From NCBI GenBank assembly GCA_965202875.1, contig OZ241870.1, positions 4,898,001 to 4,962,000 of the forward strand: a stretch of DNA of 64,000 bases. Reading direction: 5' to 3'. Below the pieces are notes generated by a model that ran no database searches, had not been told where the DNA came from, and saw nothing but the letters and a program-made list of their open reading frames with translations. Each line of letters begins with the position of its first letter. Within the stretch, counting starts at the first letter, position 1. A program made the position numbers and the translations under genes. Source of the DNA: HK1 sp965202875. Lineage in GTDB: Bacteria > Pseudomonadota > Gammaproteobacteria > HK1. This document shows, piece by piece, positions 44,562-53,812 of this stretch.

Positions 44562-46390
44562 TGCTCCACGACGTGCGCCGCAACGAGTTCACCTCCCTCG
44601 TCGATCCGGATGCGCCGGTGCGGCGGATCTGCTCGGGCTTCGAGTTCACCGAAGGGCCGATCTGGCACCCGGCCGGCCACTACCTGCTGTTCTCCGACAT
44701 GCCGGGCGACATGCGCCGCCGGTGGGACGAGGCGGGCGGGGTGCGCGAGGTGGCGCGCCCCGCCAACAAGTGCAACGGCATGACCTACGACGCGGATCTG
44801 AACCTCATCCTCTGCGAGCACGCGACCTCGAGCCTGGTGCGCCTGTCCCTGGACGGACGGCGTGAGATCCTCGCCTCCCACTTCGAGGGCAAGGAGCTCA
44901 ACAGCCCGAACGACGTATGCGTGCGCTCCGACGGATCGATCTACTTCACCGACCCGTGGTTCGGGCGGATGCCGGGCTTCGGCGTCGAACGGCCGCGCGA
45001 GCTCGGATGGCAGGGGGTGTTCCGCGTGTCGCCGGCCGGGGCGCTCGGCCTCGTCGTGGACCGGCGCCTCTTCGACCAGCCAAACGGGCTCTGCTTCTCC
45101 CCCGACGAGAGCCTGCTCTACGTCAACGACACGACCCGGGCGCTCATCCGGGTGTTCAACGTGGCCTCCGACGGCTCGCTTTCGCACGGACGGCTCTTCG
45201 CGCAGGGGATCCGGTCGTCACGGGAAGCAGGCGTCCCCGACGGGATGAAGTGCGACGAAAAGGGCAACGTCTGGGTGACCGCGCCGGGCGGCATCCGGGT
45301 CTACTCGCCGCGCGGCGCGCAGCTCGGCACCGTGCGTATCCCGGAAATGCCCGCGAACCTGCACTGGGGTGGAGCCGGGTGGCGCACCCTGTTCGTGTGT
45401 GCGACGACGTCGGTGTACGGGGTCGAAACGAAGCTCGGGCCCCACTTCGAGCCCTTCATGCGGCACGCCGGGGACGAACGCGGCCCCCGGCGTCGCGACC
45501 CTCGGTCCCGTGCCGGAGCTTCCAGGAGGCGCGACGGCGCCACCGGATCATCCGGCGCCGCCTCGTCGGGTGGAGATGCGCCGCCGCCCGCGACGGCCGC
45601 CGCGAGAGCCCCCGCCGGCGTTCCGCTCGCTACCGGCCTCGACCTCGACCCCGCGCGTTGCGCCCTCGTCATCCAGGACATGCAGAACGACGTGGTCTCC
45701 GAAGGCGGCGCGTTCGCCGAGAGCGGCTCGGCGCAGCACGCGCGCGAGCAGAACGTGGTCGGAAACATCCGCCGCCTCGCCGAGATCTGCCGCGCGCGGG
45801 GGGTAGCGGTGGTGCACGTCCACTTCCTGGTCGAGCACGGTGCGCCGGGCCTCACCCTCAACGCGCCCCTGTTCGAGGGGCTCGCAGACGCGAACGCCCT
45901 CGTGCGCGGGACATGGGGCGCGGCCCCGGTCGAGGGGCTGGAGCCGAAGCCGGGCGATCTGGTCGTCACCAAGATGCGCATGAGCGCGTGGGAGGGCTCC
46001 TCGCTCGAAACGGTGCTCAAGTCCGCCGGGCGTGACGTCCTCATCGACACCGGGGCGTGGACCAACATGTCGATCGAACACACCGCGCGCACCGGCGCCG
46101 ACAAGGGCTACTTCATGATCGTGCCCGAGGATGCGTGCTCGACGATGAACGCCGACTGGCACGCCGCGAGCATCGGCTACGCGCTTCAGAACGTCGCGAT
46201 CGTCACCCGCACCGACGAGGTGGTTGCGGCGCTGGGCGCCGTGGCGTCCGGCGGCGCTGCGCCCGTTGCCAAGCCGGCGCCTGCGAACCCGACGACGACG
46301 CTGCCGGGGCCGATGAGCGCCGAAGCGGCCAACGAAGCCATCCGCCGCCGCATCCGCGAGACGCGCGAACGTACCGGCGACCGGGGCTGA
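44561..46390 (+). CDS. fusion of SMP-30/gluconolactonase and isochorismatase-like domains
   Basis: 609 aa. Residues 1-300 are a six-bladed SMP-30 lactonase with its metal ligands in place: E31 (FTEGP), N117 (SPNDV), N175 (DQPNGL), D227 (VPDGM). Residues about 305-360 are an Arg/Gly/Ala/Pro linker. Residues 360-570 are an isochorismatase/cysteine-hydrolase fold with D373 (IQDMQND) and K471 (VTKMRMSAW). The nucleophile position in TNMSIEHTAR (residue 504) is serine where active members have cysteine. A tail with EAANEAIRRRIRETRER follows. Linked by one base to the amidohydrolase upstream. The lactonase half looks active; the second half may be non-catalytic or use another chemistry. Confidence 0.88.
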   Translation: MLHDVRRNEFTSLVDPDAPVRRICSGFEFTEGPIWHPAGHYLLFSDMPGDMRRRWDEAGGVREVARPANKCNGMTYDADLNLILCEHATSSLVRLSLDGRREILASHFEGKELNSPNDVCVRSDGSIYFTDPWFGRMPGFGVERPRELGWQGVFRVSPAGALGLVVDRRLFDQPNGLCFSPDESLLYVNDTTRALIRVFNVASDGSLSHGRLFAQGIRSSREAGVPDGMKCDEKGNVWVTAPGGIRVYSPRGAQLGTVRIPEMPANLHWGGAGWRTLFVCATTSVYGVETKLGPHFEPFMRHAGDERGPRRRDPRSRAGASRRRDGATGSSGAASSGGDAPPPATAAARAPAGVPLATGLDLDPARCALVIQDMQNDVVSEGGAFAESGSAQHAREQNVVGNIRRLAEICRARGVAVVHVHFLVEHGAPGLTLNAPLFEGLADANALVRGTWGAAPVEGLEPKPGDLVVTKMRMSAWEGSSLETVLKSAGRDVLIDTGAWTNMSIEHTARTGADKGYFMIVPEDACSTMNADWHAASIGYALQNVAIVTRTDEVVAALGAVASGGAAPVAKPAPANPTTTLPGPMSAEAANEAIRRRIRETRERTGDRG

Positions 46391-46689
46391 TCTCGGGAGG
46401 GGCCGGATGGGGGCGGCAGGTCGGAAGGGGAAATCGAGGGCTTCCTCCGACGAAAAGCGTTGCCCACCGACCGGGTGAGGGCGCTCCTGTCGAGTCAACC
46501 TGTAAGTCGCTCTTTTGCCCACCACACATCCAACGAGTTGCGTACGAGCGTTTCCCGCTCTGTTTTCACATATCTTGCTTTGCGCGGCCAGCGCCGTTCA
46601 TCCGTCCGAGGCTCGGCCTCTGCCACTTGTTTCGTTTTCCTCCTGTTCAAGCCTCCGTGTCCCGCGTCATCGTTCATCGACAGCTCCGC
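46391..46689. other. intergenic region between convergent genes
   Basis: 299 bp, noticeably less GC-rich than its surroundings from about 46500 to 46680. No gene or RNA recognised and no clear terminator hairpin picked out. Confidence 0.35.
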
Positions 46690-47772
46690 TCAACCCCGGG
46701 TTGCGAGCGCTCCAAGCCGATCGAGCGCACCCCCCGCCAATCCGCGAGTCAGCTCCCGCGCGCCGCACGGACGGACGAGACTCGCCGCCTGCCCGGACCA
46801 GAGCGGCGAAAAGTCGCTCGATCCGGCCGCCTCGGCCGCCGCTCTGAGCGGTGCGGAAACCCCACCCGCGGTTGGAAACACCGGCGCCTCCGGTGACATC
46901 GGCCCGATCTCGCGAACCATTCGATTCAGCAGACCTCGAGCCGGACGGCCGGTGAACACGTTGGTCAGCACCGTTTCATCGCCTCGGGTCGTCGCGAGCG
47001 CGGCGCGGTGCAGATCGGTGATGGTCGACTCGGGGGTGAACAGATAGGCGGTGCCGATTTGCACGCCCGCCGCTCCGAGCGCGAAAGCGGCTGCGATCCC
47101 TCGTCCGTCCGCGATTCCGCCGGCCGCGAGCACCGGGACGCCGACCGCATCGACGACCCGCGGGACGAGCGCCATGGTGCCCGGTTGCGACTCCACCACG
47201 TCGGCCAGGAACATGCCGCGGTGACCGCCCGCCTCGCAGCCCTGCGCGATCACCGCGTCACAGCCGCAATCCGCCAGCCAGCGGGCCTCTTCGACGGTGG
47301 TCGCCGAGCTGAACACCTTGCACCCGAGCGCCTTCACCCGGTCGAGGAGGCGTTGCCCGGGGAGCCCGAAGTGAAAGCTGACGACTTCCGGCTTGCAGTC
47401 CTCGACGACGTCGCACATCGCGTCGTCGAACGGCGCCCGGTTCGGGGCAGGCGTGCTCACCGAGGCGTCGAGTGCGAGCTCGGCGTAGTACCGCTCGAAG
47501 CGGGATTCCCACGCAACCGCGCGTCCGGCGTCGGGAGGCGGGGGGGTGTGGCAGAAAAAATTCGCGTTGATCGGCCGGCTCGTGTGCTGGCGGATCACCC
47601 CGATTTCAGCACGCGCCTCCGAAGGGTCCAGCATGGCGCAGGGCAGCGAGCCGAGCCCGCCCGCTTCACCGACCGCGACGGCCATCGCCGCGCCGCTCGC
47701 CCCCGCCATCGGCGCCTGGACGATCGGCAGGTCGATCCCGAGCAGATCGAGCAATCGTCGATCAGGCCACAT
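46690..47772 (-). CDS. nitronate monooxygenase family flavoprotein
   Basis: 360 aa from the ATG at 47772 (WPDRRLLDLLGIDLPIVQAPMAGASG). TIM-barrel FMN enzyme. IVQAPMAG near residue 18, VSFHFGLPG near 135, AQGCEAGGHRG near 177 (catalytic histidine region of NMO), LAAGGIADGRG and AAGVQIGTAYLFTPES phosphate-binding segments, TNVFTGRPARGLLNRMV. Oxidises nitronates; some relatives are enoyl reductases. An upstream in-frame ATG at 47823 is less likely. Confidence 0.88.
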   Translation of the reverse strand: MWPDRRLLDLLGIDLPIVQAPMAGASGAAMAVAVGEAGGLGSLPCAMLDPSEARAEIGVIRQHTSRPINANFFCHTPPPPDAGRAVAWESRFERYYAELALDASVSTPAPNRAPFDDAMCDVVEDCKPEVVSFHFGLPGQRLLDRVKALGCKVFSSATTVEEARWLADCGCDAVIAQGCEAGGHRGMFLADVVESQPGTMALVPRVVDAVGVPVLAAGGIADGRGIAAAFALGAAGVQIGTAYLFTPESTITDLHRAALATTRGDETVLTNVFTGRPARGLLNRMVREIGPMSPEAPVFPTAGGVSAPLRAAAEAAGSSDFSPLWSGQAASLVRPCGARELTRGLAGGALDRLGALATRG

Positions 47773-47917
47773 CGCGCCTTTCCGGAGGCCGGACGCGGGA
47801 TGCCCCGGCGTTCGGCGAAACACTCACGCCGTCGGCACTCCACACGCTCCGAGACAGACGCCGGTGCGATGGCCGCGGCCTGCGAGCCCCGTCAGGGAAG
47901 GACAACCATCGGCGCCC

Positions 47918-48409
47918 TCAGTCACCGGCGTGCCCGCGGTCGAGGAGCGGGGCGAGCTCCTTGAGGGCGCGGCGGTAGACGTCGCGTTTGAAGAACACGA
48001 CTTCCCGCGTCGGATGCCAATAGTTGACCCATTTCCAGTGATCGAATTCCGGCCGTTCGCTTGCGTCGACCTGTACGTTGCCATCGTCGCCGATCAGGCG
48101 CAGCAGGAACCACCTCTGCTTCTGTCCGATGCACAAGGCGCTGGAGCGCCTCCGCCGGATGTACCGCCGGGGAAGACGGTAACGCAGCCAGTCCCGGGTC
48201 TGGCCGATGATCTCCACGTGGGCCGGAGACAGCCCGAGCTCCTCCCCGAGCTCCCGGTACAGGGCGTCGACCGGTGATTCGTGCGCCTTGATGCCGCCCT
48301 GCGGGAACTGCCATCCATCCTTGTTGATCCGGCGCGCCCAGAGGACGCGCCCTGCGTCATTGTGGATGACGATCCCGACGTTGGGTCTGAATCCATCCTT
48401 GTCGATCAT
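47918..48409 (-). CDS. rppH: RNA pyrophosphohydrolase
   Basis: 163 aa, normal RppH length. Starts MIDKDGFRPNVGIVIHNDAG; RINKDGWQFPQGGIK, then the Nudix box from GGIKAHESPVDALYRELGEE, and the C-terminal FKRDVYRRALKELAPLL. Removes pyrophosphate from 5' ends of mRNA to start decay. The motif RRRSSALCIGQKQRWFLLRL is also conserved in the family. Confidence 0.95.
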   Translation of the reverse strand: MIDKDGFRPNVGIVIHNDAGRVLWARRINKDGWQFPQGGIKAHESPVDALYRELGEELGLSPAHVEIIGQTRDWLRYRLPRRYIRRRRSSALCIGQKQRWFLLRLIGDDGNVQVDASERPEFDHWKWVNYWHPTREVVFFKRDVYRRALKELAPLLDRGHAGD

Positions 48410-48613
48410 CGTATCCCTGAGTCCGATGCCGGGTGCGGACGATCAGTGTTTCATCATCACCGGACGTTGGCAATTCGCCCGCTCGGGAAGCGGCACGGTG
48501 GGCTGCCGTGCTTCCAGGCGTCGGCCCAGACCATCGAACCCCTCGCGTCGACTCCGGGCCGGGGGATGGGACGGACGACAATCCGAAGCACCACGACATA
48601 CGGCACGCCGTCG

Positions 48614-49273
48614 TCATTCGCTCTCAAGCGCCGCGAACACCCGCTCGCGCACGTCTTCGAGCGAGCCGAGACCATCGACACGCGACACCCGCGGCGCCAG
48701 GCACGGACCGTCATCGCCCCACTGCCGGTAATGCTCGATGATCGGCTCCGTCTGCCGATGGTAGACCTCAAGCCGGTGCCGTACCGTGGCTTCCCGATCG
48801 TCCTCCCGCTGCACCAGGGGTTCGCCGGTGACGTCATCGACCCCTTCCTTCGCGGGGGGACTGAATCGGACGTGATAGGTTCTTCCCGAACCGGGATGCA
48901 CCCGGCGTCCGCCCATGCGTTCGATGATCTCATCGTCGGGCACCGCGATCTCGATCACCGCATCCACGTGCACCCCTCGCTCGCGCATCGCCACCGCTTG
49001 GGGAATCGTGCGTGGAAAGCCGTCGAGCATGAATCCCTTCGCACAATCGTCGGCTGCGATCCGCTCCTCCACCAGACCGATGATGACCTCGTCGGGAACG
49101 AGCCGTCCCGCATCCATCAGGGTCGCGGCCCGCTCGCCGAGCGCGCTGCCGGAGCGCCTCGCTTCGCGCAGCATGTCGCCGGTCGATATCTGCGGTATCC
49201 CATAACGCCTTGCGATGAATGCGGCCTGGGTGCCCTTCCCTGCGCCCGGTCCGCCGAGCAGAACGATTCTCAT
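48614..49273 (-). CDS. adk: adenylate kinase
   Basis: 219 aa. P-loop GGPGAGKGTQAAFIARRY at residues 7-24, STGDMLREA near 30, FMLDGFPRTIPQA near 81, LID with GGRRVHPGSGRTYHVRF near 120 and no zinc cysteines, DDREATVRHRL near 160. Converts ATP+AMP to 2 ADP. Full length. Confidence 0.97.
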   Translation of the reverse strand: MRIVLLGGPGAGKGTQAAFIARRYGIPQISTGDMLREARRSGSALGERAATLMDAGRLVPDEVIIGLVEERIAADDCAKGFMLDGFPRTIPQAVAMRERGVHVDAVIEIAVPDDEIIERMGGRRVHPGSGRTYHVRFSPPAKEGVDDVTGEPLVQREDDREATVRHRLEVYHRQTEPIIEHYRQWGDDGPCLAPRVSRVDGLGSLEDVRERVFAALESE

Positions 49274-49620
49274 GCGCTGATCCCCTGGTCACCGATCAAT
49301 CGAGCTTCATGCAACACATCGACGAAATCCGAACGAGTCCCGGATCCGTCCCCGCAACCCGCCGGAGGCGGCTGGATTCCGTCTATCATTCGGATCGGTT
49401 CGCAACAGCACGCCACGCGGCGGCACCGGCCCGTGCGTTCTCGTCCGCTCACATCCTCCTCCCGCCGCCTCACGGTAGAAGAACAGCCGTTGAAACCGAG
49501 CACCACCGGCCATCCGGAACGACCCTCCGGGCAGGCGCGCAACGGCGCTCCGTCGATCCCTTCCGCCGCCCCCGCAAACCGGCGGCGCGGACTTGTCGCG
49601 CCGAGTGCAAGGGGGGCGGC
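49274..49620. other. intergenic region between divergent adk and the Mth938 gene
   Basis: 347 bp. No gene recognised. It contains the promoters of both neighbours; no confident elements picked. Confidence 0.4.
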
Positions 49621-50010
49621 ATGAAGCTCCATTCGGACGCCGCTGGCGCGGGCGGTCATCGTATCACCGCGTACGGCGCCGGATTCGTTGCCGTCGACGA
49701 AACCGTGTTCACGGGCGCGATTCTGCTTAGCTGGGGTGCGCTTGAAACGGACATCGGGGTGCGCAGGCCCGACGATCTGAGCGCTTCCACGATCACGCGG
49801 CTGGGAGCACATGACCCCGAAGTCGTCATCCTCGGCACCGGCGCCCGTCACGTCTTCCCGCCACGCGAGCTGTTCGCGCCGCTGGCGCGCGCGGGGATCG
49901 GGGTCGAGATCATGTCGACGCCCGCGGCCTGCCGCACGTACAACATCCTCGACTCGGAAGGGCGCAAGGTCGCTGCGCTGCTGCTGCCGATTGACGAAGG
50001 AACTCGATGA
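49621..50010 (+). CDS. Mth938-like domain protein
   Basis: 129 aa from the ATG at 49621, which follows AAGGGGGGC. ITAYGAGFVAVDETVFTGAILL, then EVVILGTGARHVFPPREL and GIGVEIMSTPAACRTYNIL match the Mth938/DUF498 fold (also NDUFAF3-like). Proteins of this family help assemble respiratory complex I in mitochondria and are of unsure role in bacteria. Convergent with nlpD. Confidence 0.88.
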   Translation: MKLHSDAAGAGGHRITAYGAGFVAVDETVFTGAILLSWGALETDIGVRRPDDLSASTITRLGAHDPEVVILGTGARHVFPPRELFAPLARAGIGVEIMSTPAACRTYNILDSEGRKVAALLLPIDEGTR

Positions 50011-50255
50011 CTCGAAAGGCCGGACGGAGCAAACAGCGGCCGTTCCCAGGAACGTTCATTGTTCGCCGCCGAGCCTGAATCAGGCCGTCGATGCCGCCGG
50101 GAAAACAAGAGGCTGCTTTCCCGGGAGAGAATCGGAATCCGACCGGCGACGGTGCACGTTCCGGACGATGCAACGCTCCAACGCCTCCGTCCGCCGGTGT
50201 CGGGCGCTTCTTTTCCGGCTCTTGCAGCGACCCGCGCGATCCCCTTCGCCAGAGA

Positions 50256-51209
50256 CTATCGAGGCAGGAATCGGAGGGGATCGACTGCCTTTCCGTCGCG
50301 CCGGATCTCAAAATGCAGCATGGCGCGTCTCTTGCTCGAACGACCCATGTCGGCGATGTGCTGGCCTCCTTTCACGGCCTGCCCTTCCTTGACGTGAAGC
50401 CTTTCGTTGTGGGCATAAGCGCTCAGGAGGCGGTTGTTGTGCTTGACGATGACGAGCTTCCCGTAGCCGATGAGCCCGCTGCCTGCGTAGACGACCTGCC
50501 CGCGCGCCGCGGCGCGGATTGGTTGCTCGAAGGTGCCCGCGATGTCGATCCCCTTGCCGCCGCCGTGAGCGAAGCCCCCGACCGTCTTGCCCTTCACCGG
50601 CCACGTCCAGCGCACGCCCGCCACCGTGGCGGCTGCAAGCTGTGTATCCACCTGCCTGACCGGCCGGCGCGACACCGGCTGCTCCGGCGCGGGCTGCGGC
50701 CGTTGCGCCGGCGCCTTTGGCGGGGTCTCGCGCGCCGCTCCCGCGGTTTCGGGCGGCGGCTTCGACACCGATTTCGGCGGCGGTGGCTCGGGTTCGCGCT
50801 TCGGCTGCGGATCGGCCGCGGGCGGCGGTGCGTCGCCGGACGCATCCGGCCCACTCGCCGCCGCGGTCGAACCCGGCTCCGGAATGAACACCCGCTGCCC
50901 CGGATAGATCGTGTAGGGATCGCGAATCGCATTGGCTCGCGCAAGCGCGCGGTAGTCGACACCGTGACGCCAGGCGATGGAGTAGACCGTGTCGCCCTTG
51001 GCCACGACGTGCTCGCGCTTGCCTCCGGAGGCGACGGACTCGCCCAGCGATTCCACCGGCGCCAGGGTGCCGCCGTCGCCGCCCGCACATCCCCCGGCGA
51101 GTCCGGCCAGGCACGCGAGCAGGCAGCAGCCGGCCACACCGTACAAGCGAGCGCCGGTGCGGTTCGCGACGATGCGGCTTCCGCGCCGGGCGCCCGATAC
51201 GTCGGTCAT
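50256..51209 (-). CDS. nlpD: NlpD/LppB-type lipoprotein, amidase activator
   Basis: 317 aa. Signal peptide with lipobox LAGLAGGC (lipidated cysteine near residue 41), LysM domain (HVVAKGDTVYSIAWRHGVDY, then YPGQRVFIP) binding peptidoglycan, Pro/Lys-rich linker, and a C-terminal M23 LytM domain. The LytM zinc ligands look incomplete (FAHGGGKGIDIAG), as in NlpD/EnvC, which activate amidases rather than cut. Its ATG overlaps the pcm stop by four bases: surE-pcm-nlpD operon. In many gammaproteobacteria rpoS follows; here it does not. Confidence 0.94.
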   Translation of the reverse strand: MTDVSGARRGSRIVANRTGARLYGVAGCCLLACLAGLAGGCAGGDGGTLAPVESLGESVASGGKREHVVAKGDTVYSIAWRHGVDYRALARANAIRDPYTIYPGQRVFIPEPGSTAAASGPDASGDAPPPAADPQPKREPEPPPPKSVSKPPPETAGAARETPPKAPAQRPQPAPEQPVSRRPVRQVDTQLAAATVAGVRWTWPVKGKTVGGFAHGGGKGIDIAGTFEQPIRAAARGQVVYAGSGLIGYGKLVIVKHNNRLLSAYAHNERLHVKEGQAVKGGQHIADMGRSSKRRAMLHFEIRRDGKAVDPLRFLPR

Positions 51210-51865
51210 CTCTTTCCACCGAGCATGGGAACGAACGTCACGTCGGCGATCGTCCGTTCGTCCACGCCGGATTCGGTGCGGGTGAAGACTTTCAGCCGCT
51301 GCCGGCGATCTTCGCCGATGGGAATGACGAGCCGACCGCCGGCGGCGAGCTGCTCGATGAGCTGCTCCGGGAGACGCGGAGGCGCCGCCGCGACGAGCAC
51401 CGCGTCGAACGGGGCGTATTCGGTCCAGCCGGCGTTGCCGTCACCGTGCTTGAACCACACGTTGTTGACGCCCAGCTCGCGCAATCGCCGTCGGGCGCGG
51501 CTGAGCAGCAGTCCGATCCGTTCCACGGTGTACACGCGCGGGACGAGCGACGCGAGCACCGCAGTCTGATAACCACACCCTGTGCCTACCTCCAGCACCC
51601 GGGAAAGCGACGGCGCGGCCACGGTGGCCTGGGTCATCAGGGCCACGATGTAGGGCTGCGAGATGGTCTGCCCCATGCCGATCGGCAACGCGACGTCTTC
51701 ATAGGCGCGGCTCGCGAGCGCCTCATCGACAAAGGCGTGGCGCGGCACGTTGCGAATGGCGTCGAGCACGTTTTCGTCGTCGATTCCTTCATCGCGCAGG
51801 CGGGACACGAGGCGCTCGCGCGTGCGCAGCGAAGTCATGCCGGCGCCTTCGAACCTGCCGATCAT
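51206..51865 (-). CDS. pcm: protein-L-isoaspartate O-methyltransferase
   Basis: 219 aa. SAM-binding VLEVGTGCGYQTAVLA near residue 90, GQTISQPYIVALMTQ near 65, DAVLVAAAPPRLPE near 155, LVIPIG near 180. Repairs isoaspartyl residues. The ATG overlaps the surE stop by four bases; an alternative ATG nine codons in (51838) matches the usual N-terminus too. Confidence 0.95.
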   Translation of the reverse strand: MIGRFEGAGMTSLRTRERLVSRLRDEGIDDENVLDAIRNVPRHAFVDEALASRAYEDVALPIGMGQTISQPYIVALMTQATVAAPSLSRVLEVGTGCGYQTAVLASLVPRVYTVERIGLLLSRARRRLRELGVNNVWFKHGDGNAGWTEYAPFDAVLVAAAPPRLPEQLIEQLAAGGRLVIPIGEDRRQRLKVFTRTESGVDERTIADVTFVPMLGGKR

Positions 51866-52617
51866 GACAACGCGATCTCCGCGAGCCAGCTTTCGGCCGG
51901 GGGCAGGGTCCGATGCCGGGTGAGATCGACGTGCAGCGGTGTGACGGAGACGAAACCGGCGCGCAACGCGTCGAAGTCCGTCCCCGGACCGGCGTCCTGC
52001 TCCGCTCCCGGCGGCCCTACCCAGTAGATGGCTTCACCCCGGGGATCGACCATGCGGATCACCGGCTCGGCCCGGTGCCGATGCCCGAGCCTCGTGGCGC
52101 GGAAGCCGCCCAAGACGCCGAACGCGACGTCCGGGACGTTCACGTTCAGGATCACGTCCGTATCGAGCGGACACTCGATGAGCCGCTCGACGAGCCGGCT
52201 CGCCACCTGCGCCGCGGTGTCGAAGTGGCGGCAACGACGGGAGGCAAGCGACACCGCGATGGCCGGGAGCCCCAGGAAACGTCCTTCCATCGCCGCTGCT
52301 ACGGTGCCCGAGTAGATTACGTCGTCGCCAAGGTTGGGGCCCGGGTTGATCCCGGACACGACGATGTCAGGCTCCGGATCCAGCAGGCCGGTGATGGCCA
52401 GGTGCACGCAGTCGGTCGGCGTCCCATCGACGTAGATGAATCCGTTCTCCGCGGTCCGGGGACGGATCGGGGTGGTCAGGGTCAGAGAGTTGCTCGCTCC
52501 ACTTCGATCGCGATCCGGCGCGACGACGATCACCTCCCCGATCGCGCCCAGGGCGTCGGCGAGGCATCGCAGTCCGGGAGCCAGATAACCGTCGTCGTTG
52601 GTGACCAGGAGCTTCAT
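51862..52617 (-). CDS. surE: 5'/3'-nucleotidase SurE
   Basis: 251 aa. MKLLVTNDDGYLAPGL (metal-binding DD) at the start, VVAPDRDRSGASNSLT near 35, YVDGTPTDCVHLA near 64, VVSGINPGPNLGDDVIYSGT near 85. Dephosphorylates nucleoside monophosphates under stress. First gene of surE-pcm-nlpD. Confidence 0.96.
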   Translation of the reverse strand: MKLLVTNDDGYLAPGLRCLADALGAIGEVIVVAPDRDRSGASNSLTLTTPIRPRTAENGFIYVDGTPTDCVHLAITGLLDPEPDIVVSGINPGPNLGDDVIYSGTVAAAMEGRFLGLPAIAVSLASRRCRHFDTAAQVASRLVERLIECPLDTDVILNVNVPDVAFGVLGGFRATRLGHRHRAEPVIRMVDPRGEAIYWVGPPGAEQDAGPGTDFDALRAGFVSVTPLHVDLTRHRTLPPAESWLAEIALS

Positions 52618-53060
52618 CGCGATTCAGCGACGGGACGCGGCGGCGAGACGGGGCGGGATGCGTTCGCGTGTCGTCGGCCGCCGGATACGGGCTGCATGGG
52701 GACGCCGGTACACGCCGGCGGCGCCCGTCGGCGCCACCCCCGTCGAGGAGGTCCGTCCGTGCAATCGGCGCTCCGGGCCTCGCGGCAGCGGTCGCATCGG
52801 AAATCGATCGAGGCCCGGAACGAATACGGTCATCCCGCAGCGACAAACGGATTCGCGAGCCGACAGGCGTCGAGAATCCCGATCATCGGGAGGTCACGGT
52901 CCGGAAACCTGCCGGCCCGCCTCCGCGGGAGCACCGCACCCCTGCCGGCCGCCGGCAGTGGAAGACTTCCTTCCAACCCGCGCCCTCGGCCGCGACCCGC
53001 ACGCCGCCGCCCGGGATCCCCGGCCGGCCGCCGGGGATCCCGAAACCCCGGCGGAATGGA
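52618..53060. other. intergenic region
   Basis: 443 bp, minus-strand genes on both sides. No gene recognised; frames open only through GC bias. Should contain the surE promoter. Confidence 0.4.
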
Positions 53061-53564
53061 TCAGTAGGGCAACCCGTGGGCGGACGCCCCCATGAACAGC
53101 AGCATCGGGATCGACAACAGCGTGTTCGTCCGCGAAGCGAGCAACGCGACCCGGCGTGCCCGGTTCTTCTCCGCGTCGGTCGCCGGGACGATGCCGAGGA
53201 CCTTCTTCTGATTCGGCCAGATGAGGACCCAGACGTTGAACAGCATGATGGTCCCGAGCCACGCCCCGACCCCGATGATCTGGCTGGGGCCTTGCAACAT
53301 GAAGGCGTCCGCCAAGCTCAGATGCGGAGCGCTTTCCAGCAGCGCCGCGCCCGACAGCCACGTCACGACCGCGCCCCATCGAAACCAGAGCAGCGCCCGT
53401 GGCGCGACGTACTTGTTGATCGCGGCCGGCCCGGCCCCCCCCTTGTCGGCGTTCGCCGCAGCGATCGCGGGCACCTGGACGAAGTTGAAGTAGTAGAGCA
53501 GTCCGATCCACGTCACGCCGGACAGAAAGTGGACCCACCGCTCGACCGCCAGCACGAATTCCAT
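53061..53564 (-). CDS. urate oxidase N-terminal/PuuD-like membrane protein
   Basis: 167 aa with four or five membrane segments: FVLAVERWVHFLSGVTWIGL, LLWFRWGAVVTWLSGAALL, IIGVGAWLGTIMLFNVWVLI and a last one near 150. HFLSGVTWIGLLYYFNFVQ and ANADKGG are typical of the Urate_ox_N domain found at the front of PuuD. Unlike PuuD there is no C-terminal cytochrome c domain. Role unknown; may bind heme through the histidine of RWVHFL. Confidence 0.8.
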   Translation of the reverse strand: MEFVLAVERWVHFLSGVTWIGLLYYFNFVQVPAIAAANADKGGAGPAAINKYVAPRALLWFRWGAVVTWLSGAALLESAPHLSLADAFMLQGPSQIIGVGAWLGTIMLFNVWVLIWPNQKKVLGIVPATDAEKNRARRVALLASRTNTLLSIPMLLFMGASAHGLPY

Positions 53565-53616
53565 GTTTCACCCCCAGATTTTGTCAGTCGGCCACCCTCG
53601 ACGGCCGCCCGCGGAC

Positions 53617-53694
53617 TCAAAACAGCGCGGCCAGGATCAACGCCAGGATGACGCCGCCGACGATGGTTCCGGTAATGCTGTCCAAAGGATTCAT
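53617..53694 (-). CDS. 25-residue membrane microprotein
   Basis: ATG at 53694 with GGAGGGG ending four bases upstream, one of the best ribosome binding sites in the window. MNPLDSITG is followed by a single hydrophobic helix (TIVGGVILALILAALF). It sits between the PuuD-like membrane protein and dnaQ on the same strand. No family recognised. Confidence 0.5.
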   Translation of the reverse strand: MNPLDSITGTIVGGVILALILAALF

Positions 53695-53812
53695 ACGCCC
53701 CTCCATCGCTGATTGTCGCCGAAGAACCCCGCGCCCTCCGGCACCGGAGCGCGCAGAGAAAAGCGCGGTGATTCTACTGCGTTTTCCCCGGAATACCATG
53801 CACGGGGCGAGC

